From assembly GCF_005519465.1 (NCBI RefSeq), contig NZ_CP027858.1, positions 3,224,001-3,288,000 on the forward strand: DNA of 64,000 nucleotides, written 5' to 3'. This DNA is from Streptomyces clavuligerus (GTDB taxonomy: Bacteria > Actinomycetota > Actinomycetes > Streptomycetales > Streptomycetaceae). Position numbers and translations under genes: made by a program. The notes under the pieces were generated by a model. The model was not told the origin of the DNA. It did no database searches and saw nothing but the letters and a program-made list of their open reading frames with translations. Shown piece after piece: positions 54,964 to 63,873 of this stretch. Position 1 is the stretch's first letter, and each line of letters begins with the position of its first letter.

Positions 54964-55797
54964 ATGGGAGTCCTGAAGCGTTTCGAGCAGCGTCTCGAAG
55001 GTCTGGTCAACGGCACCTTCGCCAAGGTCTTCAAGTCCGAGGTCCAACCGGTCGAGATCGCGGGCGCCCTCCAGCGCGAGTGCGACAACAACGCGACCAT
55101 CTGGAACCGCGAGCGGACCGTCGTCCCCAATGACTTCATCGTGGAGCTGAGCGCGCCCGACTTCGAACGGCTGAGCCCCTACTCGGGCCAGCTCGGCGAC
55201 GAGCTGGCCGGACTCGTCCGCGACTACGCCAAGCAGCAGCGCTACACCTTCATGGGCCCCATCAAGGTCCATCTGGAGAAGGCCGACGACCTCGACACGG
55301 GTCTGTACCGGGTGCGCAGCCGCACCCTCGCGTCGAGTACGTCACAGTCGCCCGGCCCGTCCGCCACGGGCCCCGAAGCCCCCGGCCAGGGCTTCGGCCG
55401 AGCGCAGTCGGCCGCGCCGCCGATGCCCTCCGGGCCGCCCCCGGGCGCCCGCCCGTCCCCGGTGCCGGACCGCGCGTCCGCGGCCGGGTCCGGGCCGGGA
55501 CCGGTGCCGAGCGGCCAGGTACGGCGCTGGATCGAGATCAACGGCACCCGCCATCAGATCTCCCGCCCGACGCTGGTGCTGGGCCGCAGCACCGACGCCG
55601 ACGTGCGGATCGACGACCCCGGCGTCTCCCGCCGGCACTGTGAGATCCGGACCGGAACGCCCTCGACGATCCAGGATCTCGGGTCCACCAACGGCATCGT
55701 GGTGGACGGGCAGCACACCACCCGCGCTACGCTCCGCGACGGCTCGCGGATCGTCGTGGGCAGCACCACCATCGTTTACCGGCAAGCCGAAGGGTGA
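54964..55797 (+). CDS. fhaA: FhaA: DUF3662 plus FHA phosphothreonine-binding protein
   Basis: Cytoplasmic phospho-Thr reader of 277 aa, linked with PknB control of wall synthesis. N-terminal DUF3662 domain (about 1-115; MGVLKRFEQRLEGLVNGTFA, SEVQPVEIAGALQRECDNNA, PNDFIVELSAPDFERL), Pro/Gly-rich linker, and C-terminal FHA domain (about 190-277) with GRSTDADVRIDDPGVSRRHC and DLGSTNGIVVDG holding the phosphopeptide-binding Arg, Ser and Asn. ATG follows GGAGGAGG. First of fhaA-fhaB-pstP-rodA-pbpA(-pknB), all on the plus strand. Confidence 0.95.
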   Translation: MGVLKRFEQRLEGLVNGTFAKVFKSEVQPVEIAGALQRECDNNATIWNRERTVVPNDFIVELSAPDFERLSPYSGQLGDELAGLVRDYAKQQRYTFMGPIKVHLEKADDLDTGLYRVRSRTLASSTSQSPGPSATGPEAPGQGFGRAQSAAPPMPSGPPPGARPSPVPDRASAAGSGPGPVPSGQVRRWIEINGTRHQISRPTLVLGRSTDADVRIDDPGVSRRHCEIRTGTPSTIQDLGSTNGIVVDGQHTTRATLRDGSRIVVGSTTIVYRQAEG

Positions 55798-55807
55798 AGC
55801 GGGGGCA

Positions 55808-56356
55808 ATGTCAGAGCTGACCCTGACGGTCATGCGGCTGGGTTTCCTGGCCGTTCTGTGGCTGTTCGTCATCGTGGCCGTCCAGGTCATCCGCAGCGAT
55901 CTGTTCGGGACGCGTGTCACCCAGCGCGGTTCGCGCCGCGGCGCGGACACCCGTCCCCAGCAGACCCGCCAGGCCGCGCCCCCGCAGCAGCGGCAGCAGC
56001 AGCCGTCGGGCGGCGGGCGCCAGTCCGGCGGCCGGCAGTCGGGCGGGCGGCAGCGCCGCGGCGCGCCCACCAAGCTGGTGGTCTCCGAGGGGAGTCTCAC
56101 CGGCACCACGGTGGCGCTCCAGGGCCAGACCATCACCCTGGGCCGGGCGCACGACTCCACGATCGTCCTGGACGACGACTACGCGTCCAGCAGGCATGCC
56201 AGGATCTACCCGGACCGTGACGGCCAGTGGATCGTCGAGGACCTCGGGTCCACCAACGGCACCTATCTCGACCGGACCCGGCTCACCACCCCGACACCGA
56301 TTCCGCTGGGCGCGCCGATCCGCATCGGCAAGACCGTCATCGAGCTGCGGAAGTAG
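55808..56356 (+). CDS. fhaB: FhaB/FipA: membrane-anchored FHA protein
   Basis: 182 aa. One N-terminal transmembrane helix (about 8-28, VMRLGFLAVLWLFVIVAV), a Gln/Arg/Gly linker with GGGRQSGGRQSGGRQ repeats, and an FHA domain (about 95-182; LVVSEGSLTGTTVALQG, GRAHDSTIVLDDDYASSRHA, DLGSTNGTYLD). In mycobacteria the orthologue (FipA) binds phosphorylated FtsZ and FtsQ. ATG 55808 follows GGGGGC, 10 nt after the fhaA stop. Confidence 0.94.
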   Translation: MSELTLTVMRLGFLAVLWLFVIVAVQVIRSDLFGTRVTQRGSRRGADTRPQQTRQAAPPQQRQQQPSGGGRQSGGRQSGGRQRRGAPTKLVVSEGSLTGTTVALQGQTITLGRAHDSTIVLDDDYASSRHARIYPDRDGQWIVEDLGSTNGTYLDRTRLTTPTPIPLGAPIRIGKTVIELRK

Positions 56357-56485
56357 TACGACAATGAGCGAGCGGAGCGAGCGAGCCACAGCGGTCCCCA
56401 CAGCGGACCGGGACCGGCTCCCGACCGGAGGGCGGGCAGTGTGGCGCGAGACCGGCTGTACCCCGAGCCGACCGGCGAGGTGCGC

Positions 56486-57964
56486 ATGAGTCTGTCTCTG
56501 CGCTTCGCCGCCGGATCGCACAAGGGCATGATCCGCGAGGGCAACGAGGACTCCGGTTACGCCGGTCCCCGGCTGCTCGCCATCGCCGACGGCATGGGCG
56601 GCCAGGCCGCCGGCGAGGTCGCCTCGTCGGAGGTCATCTCCACCCTGGTCCAGCTCGACGACGACATCCCCGGCTCGGACATCCTCACCGCGCTCGGCAC
56701 GGCCGTCCAGCGCGCCAACGACCAGCTCCGGGTGATGGTCGAGGAGGATCCCCAGCTCGAAGGCATGGGCACCACCCTCACCGCGCTGCTCTGGACCGGC
56801 CAGCGGCTGGGTCTGGTCCATGTCGGTGACTCCCGGGCCTATCTGCTGCGCGACGGCGTCCTCACCCAGATCACCCAGGACCACACCTGGGTGCAGCGGC
56901 TGGTGGACGAGGGCCGGATCACCGAGGAGGAGGCCACCACACATCCGCAGCGTTCGCTGCTGATGCGCGCGCTGGGCAGCGGCGACCATGTGGAGCCCGA
57001 TCTCTCCATCCGTGAGGTCCGGATCGGCGACCGCTATCTGATCTGCTCCGACGGACTCTCCGGGGTGGTCTCCCACCAGACCCTGGAGGAGACCCTCGCC
57101 AGCTACCAGGGCCCCCAGGACACCATCCAGAACCTGATCCAGCTCGCCCTGCGCGGCGGCGGACCGGACAACATCACCTGCATCGTCGCCGACGTCCTCG
57201 ACACGGACGCGGGCGAGGGCCTGGCCGGGCAGCTCAGCGACACCCCGGTGGTCGTCGGCGCGGTCGCCGAGAACCAGCTCCAGCTGAACGACGGCGGCGC
57301 CATGCAGACCCCCGCGGGCCGCGCCTCCGGGCTCGGCCGCACCCCCCGGGGCGGCGGCTACGGCGGCGGCGAGGAGTACGACACGCCGGACGGCAGCTTC
57401 GACGCCTACGCCGACGACGACTTCGAGAAGCCCGGCCGGGGCCGGATCTGGCTGCGGCGCTCGCTGTACACGGCGCTCACCCTCGGTGTGCTCGGCGGCG
57501 GTCTCTACGCGGGCCACCGCTGGACGCAGACGCAGTACTACGTCGGCTCCAGCAGCGGACATGTGGCCCTCTACCAGGGCCTCAGCCAGGATCTCGCCTG
57601 GGTCTCCCTGTCGAAGGTGGAGAAGGACCACCCGGAGATCGAACTCAAGTACCTCCCGCCCTACCAGCGCGAGCAGGTGGAGGCCACAATCCCGCAGAAG
57701 AGCCTCGACAAGGCCCGGGCGAAGATCGGCGAGCTCTCCGCGCAGGCCAACGCCTGCAAGAAGGAGGAGGCGCGCCAGGAGGCCGAGAAGGTCACCGCGG
57801 CCCCGCAGCGGAAGACCCCGCCCTCCCCCACCCCCAGCGCCTCGCCGGGGGCCGGGGGGAAGACCGACTCGAAGAAACCGACCGCTGCCTCTCCCACTCC
57901 TCCCCCGGGACCCGTCTTCTCGGAGGAAGAGCAGAAGCTGGCCTCGAACTGCGGTAAGCAGTAA
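56486..57964 (+). CDS. pstP: PP2C-type Ser/Thr phosphatase PstP
   Basis: Removes phosphate from PknA/PknB substrates; 492 aa from ATG 56486 (GAGG 5 nt upstream). GTG 56441 with GGAGGG would add 15 residues; mycobacterial PstP aligns with the shorter start. Catalytic PP2C domain (1-235) with metal-binding residues in NEDSGYAG (Glu21, Asp22), IADGMGGQAAG (Asp35), VHVGDSRAYL, ICSDGLSG and GGGPDNITC. Then a Gly-rich region, one transmembrane helix (about 330-350) and an outside part ending in a Lys/Pro/Ser tail. Lies between fhaB and rodA as in other actinobacteria. Confidence 0.94.
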   Translation: MSLSLRFAAGSHKGMIREGNEDSGYAGPRLLAIADGMGGQAAGEVASSEVISTLVQLDDDIPGSDILTALGTAVQRANDQLRVMVEEDPQLEGMGTTLTALLWTGQRLGLVHVGDSRAYLLRDGVLTQITQDHTWVQRLVDEGRITEEEATTHPQRSLLMRALGSGDHVEPDLSIREVRIGDRYLICSDGLSGVVSHQTLEETLASYQGPQDTIQNLIQLALRGGGPDNITCIVADVLDTDAGEGLAGQLSDTPVVVGAVAENQLQLNDGGAMQTPAGRASGLGRTPRGGGYGGGEEYDTPDGSFDAYADDDFEKPGRGRIWLRRSLYTALTLGVLGGGLYAGHRWTQTQYYVGSSSGHVALYQGLSQDLAWVSLSKVEKDHPEIELKYLPPYQREQVEATIPQKSLDKARAKIGELSAQANACKKEEARQEAEKVTAAPQRKTPPSPTPSASPGAGGKTDSKKPTAASPTPPPGPVFSEEEQKLASNCGKQ

Positions 57965-57989
57965 TCAGCCGTAGGGGGCCCTCTCCGCC

Positions 57990-59402
57990 ATGAGCGTTGT
58001 CACCAACACCACCACGATCGGCGCGATCGAAGCGCCGAGCCGCCGCAACACCGAACTGATGATGCTGGCCTTCTCGGTCGCCATCCCGGTGTTCGCGTAC
58101 ATCAACGTCGGACTCGCCCTCGACGGGAAGCTGCCCGCCGGGGTGCTCGGCTACGGCCTCGGGCTCGGGCTGCTGGCCGCCGTGGCCCATCTGGTGGTGC
58201 GGAAGTTCGCCAAGTACGCCGACCCGCTGATGCTGCCGCTCGCGGTGCTGCTCAACGGGCTGGGACTGGTGATGATCTGGCGGCTGGACCAGTCGCCCCG
58301 GCTGATCCTGCGCGCGGAGAGCGCCTATGGCGCCTTCTCCGCCGACGCGCCCAAGCAGATGCTGTACTCGGCGATCGGTGTGGCGCTCTTCGTCGCGGTG
58401 CTCCTGATCATCAAGGACCACCGCATCCTCCAGCGCTACACCTATATCTCGATGGCGGCGGCGCTGGTCCTGCTGACCCTGCCGATGTTCTTCCCCGCCC
58501 GGTACGGCGCGCGGATCTGGATCAGCCTGGGCCCGATCAACATCCAGCCCGGCGAGTTCGCCAAGATCATCATCGCGGTGTTCTTCTCCGGCTACCTCAT
58601 GGTGAAACGGGACGCGCTCGCGCTCGCCAGCCGCCGCTTCCTCGGCCTCTATCTGCCGCGCGGCCGGGACCTCGGACCGATCCTCATGGTCTGGGCGATG
58701 TCGATCCTGATCCTTGTCTTCGAGACGGACCTCGGCACCTCGCTGCTCTTCTTCGGCATGTTCGTGGTCATGCTGTACGTGGCCACCGAGCGCACGAGCT
58801 GGATCGTCTTCGGTCTGCTGATGTCCGCCGCCGGGGCCGTCGGCGTCGCCTCCTTCGCCCCCCATGTCCAGCAGCGCGTGGACGCCTGGCTCAACCCGTT
58901 CTCCACGGCGGTCTTCGACGGCCAGAGCGACCAGATCGGCCAGTCGCTGATGTCCTTCGGCGCCGGTGGCACCCTGGGCACCGGCTGGGGCCAGGGCAAC
59001 TCCGACCTGATCAAGTTCGCGGCCAACTCCGACTTCATCCTCTCCAGCTTCGGCGAGGAGCTGGGTCTCGCCGGGATCATGGCCCTGTTCATGGTCTACG
59101 GCCTGATCGTGGAACGGGGGGTGCGCACGGCGCTCGCCGCCCGCGACCCGTTCGGCAAGCTGCTCGCGGTCGGTCTCTCCGGCGCCTTCGCCATCCAGGT
59201 CTTCGTGGTGGCCGGCGGTGTGATGGGGCTGATCCCGCTGACCGGTATGACCATGCCGTTCCTCGCGGCCGGTGGCTCCTCCGTGATCGCGAACTGGGCG
59301 CTCATCGCCATCCTGATCCGGATCAGCGACACCGCCCGCCGTCCCGCCCCGGCCCCGGCGCCCTCTCCCGACGCGGAGATGACCCAGGTGGTCCGTCCGT
59401 GA
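57990..59402 (+). CDS. SEDS-family peptidoglycan glycosyltransferase (RodA/FtsW-like)
   Basis: Polytopic membrane enzyme of 470 aa that polymerises lipid II with a class B penicillin-binding protein partner. About ten helices; SEDS family words include FPARYGARIWISLGPINIQP, GEFAKIIIAVFFSGYLM, ETDLGTSLLFFGMFVVMLYV, NSDFILSSFGEELGLAG, and the final GMTMPFLAAGGSSVIANW. ATG 57990. Directly followed by the pbpA gene with GTGA overlap at 59399, so the pair is coupled. RodA versus FtsW assignment follows gene order and was not tested by phylogeny. Confidence 0.94.
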   Translation: MSVVTNTTTIGAIEAPSRRNTELMMLAFSVAIPVFAYINVGLALDGKLPAGVLGYGLGLGLLAAVAHLVVRKFAKYADPLMLPLAVLLNGLGLVMIWRLDQSPRLILRAESAYGAFSADAPKQMLYSAIGVALFVAVLLIIKDHRILQRYTYISMAAALVLLTLPMFFPARYGARIWISLGPINIQPGEFAKIIIAVFFSGYLMVKRDALALASRRFLGLYLPRGRDLGPILMVWAMSILILVFETDLGTSLLFFGMFVVMLYVATERTSWIVFGLLMSAAGAVGVASFAPHVQQRVDAWLNPFSTAVFDGQSDQIGQSLMSFGAGGTLGTGWGQGNSDLIKFAANSDFILSSFGEELGLAGIMALFMVYGLIVERGVRTALAARDPFGKLLAVGLSGAFAIQVFVVAGGVMGLIPLTGMTMPFLAAGGSSVIANWALIAILIRISDTARRPAPAPAPSPDAEMTQVVRP

Positions 59403-60853
59403 ACAGACCGCTGCGTCGGATCGCCGTCTTCTGCGGCGTTCTGATGCTCGCCCTGCTCATCAGGGCCAACTGGCTCCAGTACTTCCAGGCCGAAGAGCTG
59501 AACGAGAACGACCGCAACCGCCGGGTCCAGATCGCCCGGTACGCCAGTGAGCGCGGCGACATCATCGTCGACAGCAAGCCGATCACCGGCTCCGAGCAGA
59601 CCGACGACACGGACTACGTCTACAAGCGCACCTATGTCGACGGCCCCATGTGGGCCCCGGTGACCGGATACGCCTCCCAGGCGTTCGACGCCAACCAGAT
59701 CGAGAAGATCGAGGACGGCATCCTCTCGGGCACCTCGGACCGGCTCTTCTTCGACCGGACGACGGCGATGTTCACCGGCGACAAGAAGAAGGGCGGCAAT
59801 GTCGTCACCACGCTGAGCGGCGCCGCGCAGAAGGCGGCGTTCACGGGGCTCGGCAAGAAGAAGGGCGCGGTCGTCGCGGTCGAACCGCGGACCGGCAGGA
59901 TTCTCGCGCTCGCCTCCACCCCCTCGTACGACCCCGCCGGTTTCGCCGGTTACTCCCGGGCGGACGAGAAGCGGTGGCAGGCGCTGGAGCGGGACGAGAG
60001 CAAGCCGATGCTCAACCGGGCGCTGCGGGAGATCTACCCGCCGGGCTCCCCCTTCAAGGTGCTGACGGCCGCCGCGGCGCTGGAGCACGGCGCGGTGGAC
60101 GACATCGAGGAGCCGACGGACACCCCCGAGCCGTACATCCTCCCGAACACCCGGGTGCCGATGAAGAACCTCGCACAGGGCTGCGAGAACGTGAGCCTGA
60201 AGAAGGCGCTGGAGATCTCCTGCAACTCGGTCTTCGCCAAGCTCGCCGACGAGGTGGGCCGCGAGAAGATGCTGGAGACGGCGGAGAAGTTCGGTTTCAA
60301 CCGGGAGCACTTCACCCCGGTGCGGGCCGAGGCGTCCGTCTACGACCGGGAGATGGAGCGCTCGGAGAACTCCCTCTCGGCGATCGGGCAGTTCAACACC
60401 GCCACCACCCCGCTCCAGATGGCGATGGTCGCGGCGGGTATCGCCAACGACGGCAGGCTGATGAAGCCGTACATGATCGACCGGCTGGAGTCGCCCGATC
60501 TCGACGTGATCGAGCAGCACGAGCCCGAGGAGCTGAGCCGCCCCGTCTCCCAGAAGACCGCGCAGTTGGTCCAGGAGATGATGGAGAACGTCGTCGAGAG
60601 CGGCAGCGGCGCCAACGCCCGTATCCCGGGCGTCACGGTGGGCGGCAAGACCGGCACCGCCCAGCACGGGCCCCAGAACAGCAAGCGGCCGTACGCCTGG
60701 TTCATCTCGTACGCCAAGACCGACGAGGGCTCGCCGGTGGCCGTCGCGGTCATCGTCGAGGACGACGGACGGACCGCGCGGGACGACATCTCGGGCGGCG
60801 GGCTCGCCGCGCCGATCGCCCGGAGCGTGATGGAGGCGGTTCTCAAGAAGTGA
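59399..60853 (+). CDS. pbpA: Class B penicillin-binding protein PbpA
   Basis: Transpeptidase of 484 aa that cross-links peptidoglycan. One N-terminal membrane helix (LRRIAVFCGVLMLALLIRAN), a pedestal domain, and the transpeptidase domain with SxxK as SPFK (Ser217, Lys220), SCN (Ser274-Asn276) and KTG (Lys417-Gly419 in GGKTGTAQ). The x position after the nucleophile Ser is Pro rather than the more usual Thr; the function should remain. GTG 59399 overlaps the SEDS stop. In mycobacteria the orthologue is phosphorylated by PknB. A 12-bp palindrome covers its stop codon. Confidence 0.94.
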   Translation: MNRPLRRIAVFCGVLMLALLIRANWLQYFQAEELNENDRNRRVQIARYASERGDIIVDSKPITGSEQTDDTDYVYKRTYVDGPMWAPVTGYASQAFDANQIEKIEDGILSGTSDRLFFDRTTAMFTGDKKKGGNVVTTLSGAAQKAAFTGLGKKKGAVVAVEPRTGRILALASTPSYDPAGFAGYSRADEKRWQALERDESKPMLNRALREIYPPGSPFKVLTAAAALEHGAVDDIEEPTDTPEPYILPNTRVPMKNLAQGCENVSLKKALEISCNSVFAKLADEVGREKMLETAEKFGFNREHFTPVRAEASVYDREMERSENSLSAIGQFNTATTPLQMAMVAAGIANDGRLMKPYMIDRLESPDLDVIEQHEPEELSRPVSQKTAQLVQEMMENVVESGSGANARIPGVTVGGKTGTAQHGPQNSKRPYAWFISYAKTDEGSPVAVAVIVEDDGRTARDDISGGGLAAPIARSVMEAVLKK

Positions 60854-60919
60854 CCCGGGTCACGCCCACGTTCCCTTTCCGCGCCCCGCGATACCGGTCG
60901 GGTATCAGGTGACGGTCAC
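60851..60919. promoter_or_regulatory. Palindrome cluster before pknB
   Basis: Three inverted repeats in 70 bp: TGACCCGGGTCA (60851-60862, over the pbpA stop), GATACC-N5-GGTATC (60890-60906) and GTGAC-G-GTCAC (60909-60919). They lie in the 168-bp pbpA-pknB gap; pknB may have its own controlled promoter. None matches an operator I know. Confidence 0.45.
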
Positions 60920-61021
60920 GGGCCGGTCGGGCCGTGCGAGCCCGGTAGCGTAGTCGCGAACAGCACACCGCCGGACCACACCCCGGCACGGCGGGGACTG
61001 ACGGAGAGGGCTGGAACAGCT

Positions 61022-63070
61022 ATGGAAGAGCCGCGTCGCCTCGGCGGGCGGTACGAACTGGGCTCGGTGCTCGGCCGCGGTGGCATGGCGGAGGTCTACC
61101 TCGCCCATGACACCCGTCTCGGCCGTACCGTCGCCGTGAAGACGCTCCGGGCGGACCTGGCCCGTGATCCGTCCTTCCAGGCCCGGTTCCGCCGTGAGGC
61201 CCAGTCGGCCGCCTCGCTCAACCATCCTGCGATCGTCGCGGTCTACGACACGGGCGAGGACTACGTCGACGGGGTCTCCATCCCGTACATCGTGATGGAG
61301 TACGTCGACGGCTCCACCCTCAGGGAGCTGCTGCACTCCGGGCGGAAGCTGCTGCCCGAGCGCACCCTGGAGATGACGATCGGCATCCTCCAGGCCCTGG
61401 AGTACTCGCACCGCAACAACATCGTCCACCGTGACATCAAGCCGGCGAACGTCATGCTGACGCGCACCGGCCAGGTCAAGGTGATGGACTTCGGCATCGC
61501 GCGCGCCATGGGCGACGCCGGGATGACGATGACACAGACCTCCGCCGTCATCGGCACCGCCCAGTACCTCTCCCCGGAGCAGGCCAAGGGCGAGCAGGTC
61601 GACGCCCGCTCCGACCTCTACTCCACCGGCTGCCTCCTCTACGAGCTGCTGACCGTGCGCCCGCCGTTCATCGGGGACTCACCCGTGGCGGTGGCGTACC
61701 AGCATGTCCGCGAGGAGCCGCAGCCGCCGTCCAACTTCGATCACGAGATCACCCCCGAGATGGACGCGATCGTCCTCAAGGCGCTGGTCAAGGACCCCGA
61801 CTACCGCTATCAGTCGGCGGACGAGATGCGGGCGGACATCGAGGCGTGCCTGGACGGCCAGCCGGTCACGGCGGCGGCCGCGGCCATGGGCGCGGTCGGC
61901 TACGGCGGCTATCCGCCGGAGGAGCACGCCACCACGGCCCTGCGCCAGGCGGACCCGGCGGTCGCCCAGACCTCGATGCTCCCGCCGATCAACCCGGAGG
62001 ACGGGGGCTACGACGGATACGACGACGGTCGCGGACGCCGCCGTCAGCGCAAGTCCAGCACCTCCACGGTGCTGCTCGTGGTCGCGGGTGTGCTGGTGCT
62101 GATCGGCGCGGTCCTCATCGCCCGCGCCGTCTTCGGGGACAAGCCCGAGGCCGGTGATGTGCCGGTGCCGGTGCTCGTGGGCAAGACCCCGGCGGAGGCC
62201 CAGCGGCTCGCCGACAACGCGGAGGTCACCCTCACCCAGTCCGGCGCGGAACGCTGCGACCAGCCCAAGGGCAGGATCTGTAGTCAGATCCCGGCCGATG
62301 GCACCGTGTCCAAGGGCGACACCGTCACCTATGTGCTCTCCGAGGGCGCGCCCAAGGTGGAGGTCCCCGACGTCACCGAGAAGTCCCTGGACAGCGCGCG
62401 GGAGCAGCTCACCCGCAAGGGCTTCAAGGTGGAGGTCGACGAGGTCGAGTCGACCTCCGAGGACCCGGGCACGGTCATCGAGCAGCGGCCCCGGGGCGCC
62501 AGCATGGCCGAGAAGAACACCACGGTGACGCTGACGGTGGCCAAGCAGGCGCTGAAGACGGTGCCGTTCGTCGAGGGCAATCCGTACCCGTCGGCGCAGC
62601 AGCAGCTCCAGGTCAACGGCTTCCAGGTGAACGTCGAGTATGTGGACTCGGACAAGCCCCGGGACCAGGTCCTGACCCAGAAGCCGGCCGGGAACAGCCA
62701 GGCGCCCGAGAACAGCACGGTGACGCTCACGGTCTCCAAGGGGCCCGAGCAGGTCATCACGGTCCCGCCGCTGACGGGCAAGACCCTCGGTGAGGCCAAG
62801 CTGCTCCTTTCCCAGGCGGGTCTGGAACTCGGCGACGTCACCGGCCCGGACGACGACAACGCCCGGGTGATCGACCAGAACCCGAAGGGCGGCGGCCAGC
62901 CGGGCGAGGAGAAGAAGGTCGATGTCACCACCCTCGACCTGGGCGGTGGCGACAACAACGGAAACAACAGCGACAACGGGAACCAGGGCAACAACGGAAA
63001 CAACGGTGACCCGGGGAACGGCGAGGAGGACTCCGACGGGGGCTGGAACCCCTTCGCGGGCCTGCGCTGA
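61022..63070 (+). CDS. pknB: Ser/Thr protein kinase PknB with four PASTA domains
   Basis: Transmembrane kinase of 682 aa. Kinase domain (about 11-275): Gly loop LGRGGMAEVY, Lys40, HRDIKPAN with Asp138, DFG 156-158, activation loop MTMTQTSAVIGTAQ, with the Thr residues autophosphorylated in the family. A Gly/Tyr linker and transmembrane helix (about 349-371) follow. Outside are four PASTA repeats that sense muropeptides or lipid II (VPVLVGKTPAEAQRLAD, VPDVTEKSLDSAREQL, VPFVEGNPYPSAQQQL, VPPLTGKTLGEAKLLL) and an Asn/Gly tail (NNGNNSDNGNQG). It controls wall growth with pstP, fhaA and fhaB of the same block. ATG 61022 lacks a strong ribosome site. A hairpin follows. Confidence 0.96.
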   Translation: MEEPRRLGGRYELGSVLGRGGMAEVYLAHDTRLGRTVAVKTLRADLARDPSFQARFRREAQSAASLNHPAIVAVYDTGEDYVDGVSIPYIVMEYVDGSTLRELLHSGRKLLPERTLEMTIGILQALEYSHRNNIVHRDIKPANVMLTRTGQVKVMDFGIARAMGDAGMTMTQTSAVIGTAQYLSPEQAKGEQVDARSDLYSTGCLLYELLTVRPPFIGDSPVAVAYQHVREEPQPPSNFDHEITPEMDAIVLKALVKDPDYRYQSADEMRADIEACLDGQPVTAAAAAMGAVGYGGYPPEEHATTALRQADPAVAQTSMLPPINPEDGGYDGYDDGRGRRRQRKSSTSTVLLVVAGVLVLIGAVLIARAVFGDKPEAGDVPVPVLVGKTPAEAQRLADNAEVTLTQSGAERCDQPKGRICSQIPADGTVSKGDTVTYVLSEGAPKVEVPDVTEKSLDSAREQLTRKGFKVEVDEVESTSEDPGTVIEQRPRGASMAEKNTTVTLTVAKQALKTVPFVEGNPYPSAQQQLQVNGFQVNVEYVDSDKPRDQVLTQKPAGNSQAPENSTVTLTVSKGPEQVITVPPLTGKTLGEAKLLLSQAGLELGDVTGPDDDNARVIDQNPKGGGQPGEEKKVDVTTLDLGGGDNNGNNSDNGNQGNNGNNGDPGNGEEDSDGGWNPFAGLR

Positions 63071-63107
63071 GCCACCCGGCACCCGCCCTGCGGGACGATG
63101 CGTCACC

Positions 63108-63140
63108 CGGCCCCGGCATCCCGAGCGGATGCCGGGGCCG
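63108..63140. terminator. Bidirectional hairpin terminator
   Basis: Perfect 14-bp arms (63108-63121 and 63127-63140) with a 5-nt loop, between pknB (plus) and the sortase (minus). Confidence 0.75.
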
Positions 63141-63177
63141 CGGCGTCCCGGAACGGACTCCCGGTACCTGGCGGCGG

Positions 63178-63873
63178 TCAGCGCAGTTCGGCCGGCCGGG
63201 TGCGGTCCCGGTCGACCTTGACCGCGCGGACGAGTTCCCCCCAGACGATGTAGCGGTAGTCCGAGGTGTAGATCGGCGTACAGGTCGTGAGGGTGATGTA
63301 CCGGCCGGGCGCGGTCTTCCCGGACTGCTTGGGGACCGGCTTGAGCACGTCCACGTTGTACTTGGAGGTCTGCGGCAGGGTCTTGTAGACCTTGTAGACG
63401 TACCAGGTGTCACGGGTCTCGAAGACGATCGGATCGCCCTCGTCCAGCTTGTGGATGTTGTGGAACTTGGCGCCGTGGCCGTCGCGGTGCGCGGCCAGGG
63501 TGAAGTTGCCCTTCTGCTGCCAGGGCAGCGCGGACTTCACCGGCTCGGTGTAGTAGCCCGCGACCCCGCCGTTGAGCTGTGCGGGCGTGGTGCCCTTCTT
63601 CACCAGCACCTCGTCGTCGCCCATGGCGGGGACATGGAGGAAGCCGATGCCGTCCTTGGTGTCGAGGGCGCCCGGGCCCTGGGCCCCACCGGGGCGGGGC
63701 TTCGTCCAGCCCTCGCGTATCCGGTCGGCCTGCCGGGACGCCTCCCGGTCCGCGAGGACGTTGGTCCACCACAGCGAATAGACGACGAAGAGGCCGAGGA
63801 CGACCCCCGCGGTGATCAGCAACTCGCCGAAGAGACTGATGACACCGGCGATCCGGCTGCGCGCACGTGACAC
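63178..63873 (-). CDS. Class E sortase
   Basis: Membrane-anchored transpeptidase of 231 aa that attaches secreted proteins (LAXTG-type signals in Streptomyces, such as long chaplins) to the wall. One N-terminal helix (about 12-35, LFGELLITAGVVLGLFVVY). The core has IGFLHVPAMG, the catalytic His in LAAHRDGHG, the Cys in TLTTCTPIY and the Arg in SDYRYIVWG. GTG 63873 has a modest ribosome site. It is encoded opposite to pknB; the remaining 127 bp to the window edge contain no gene I can support. Substrates are not in this window; the protein at 11421-12089 has a membrane-anchored tail but no sorting motif. Confidence 0.94.
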   Translation of the reverse strand: MSRARSRIAGVISLFGELLITAGVVLGLFVVYSLWWTNVLADREASRQADRIREGWTKPRPGGAQGPGALDTKDGIGFLHVPAMGDDEVLVKKGTTPAQLNGGVAGYYTEPVKSALPWQQKGNFTLAAHRDGHGAKFHNIHKLDEGDPIVFETRDTWYVYKVYKTLPQTSKYNVDVLKPVPKQSGKTAPGRYITLTTCTPIYTSDYRYIVWGELVRAVKVDRDRTRPAELR

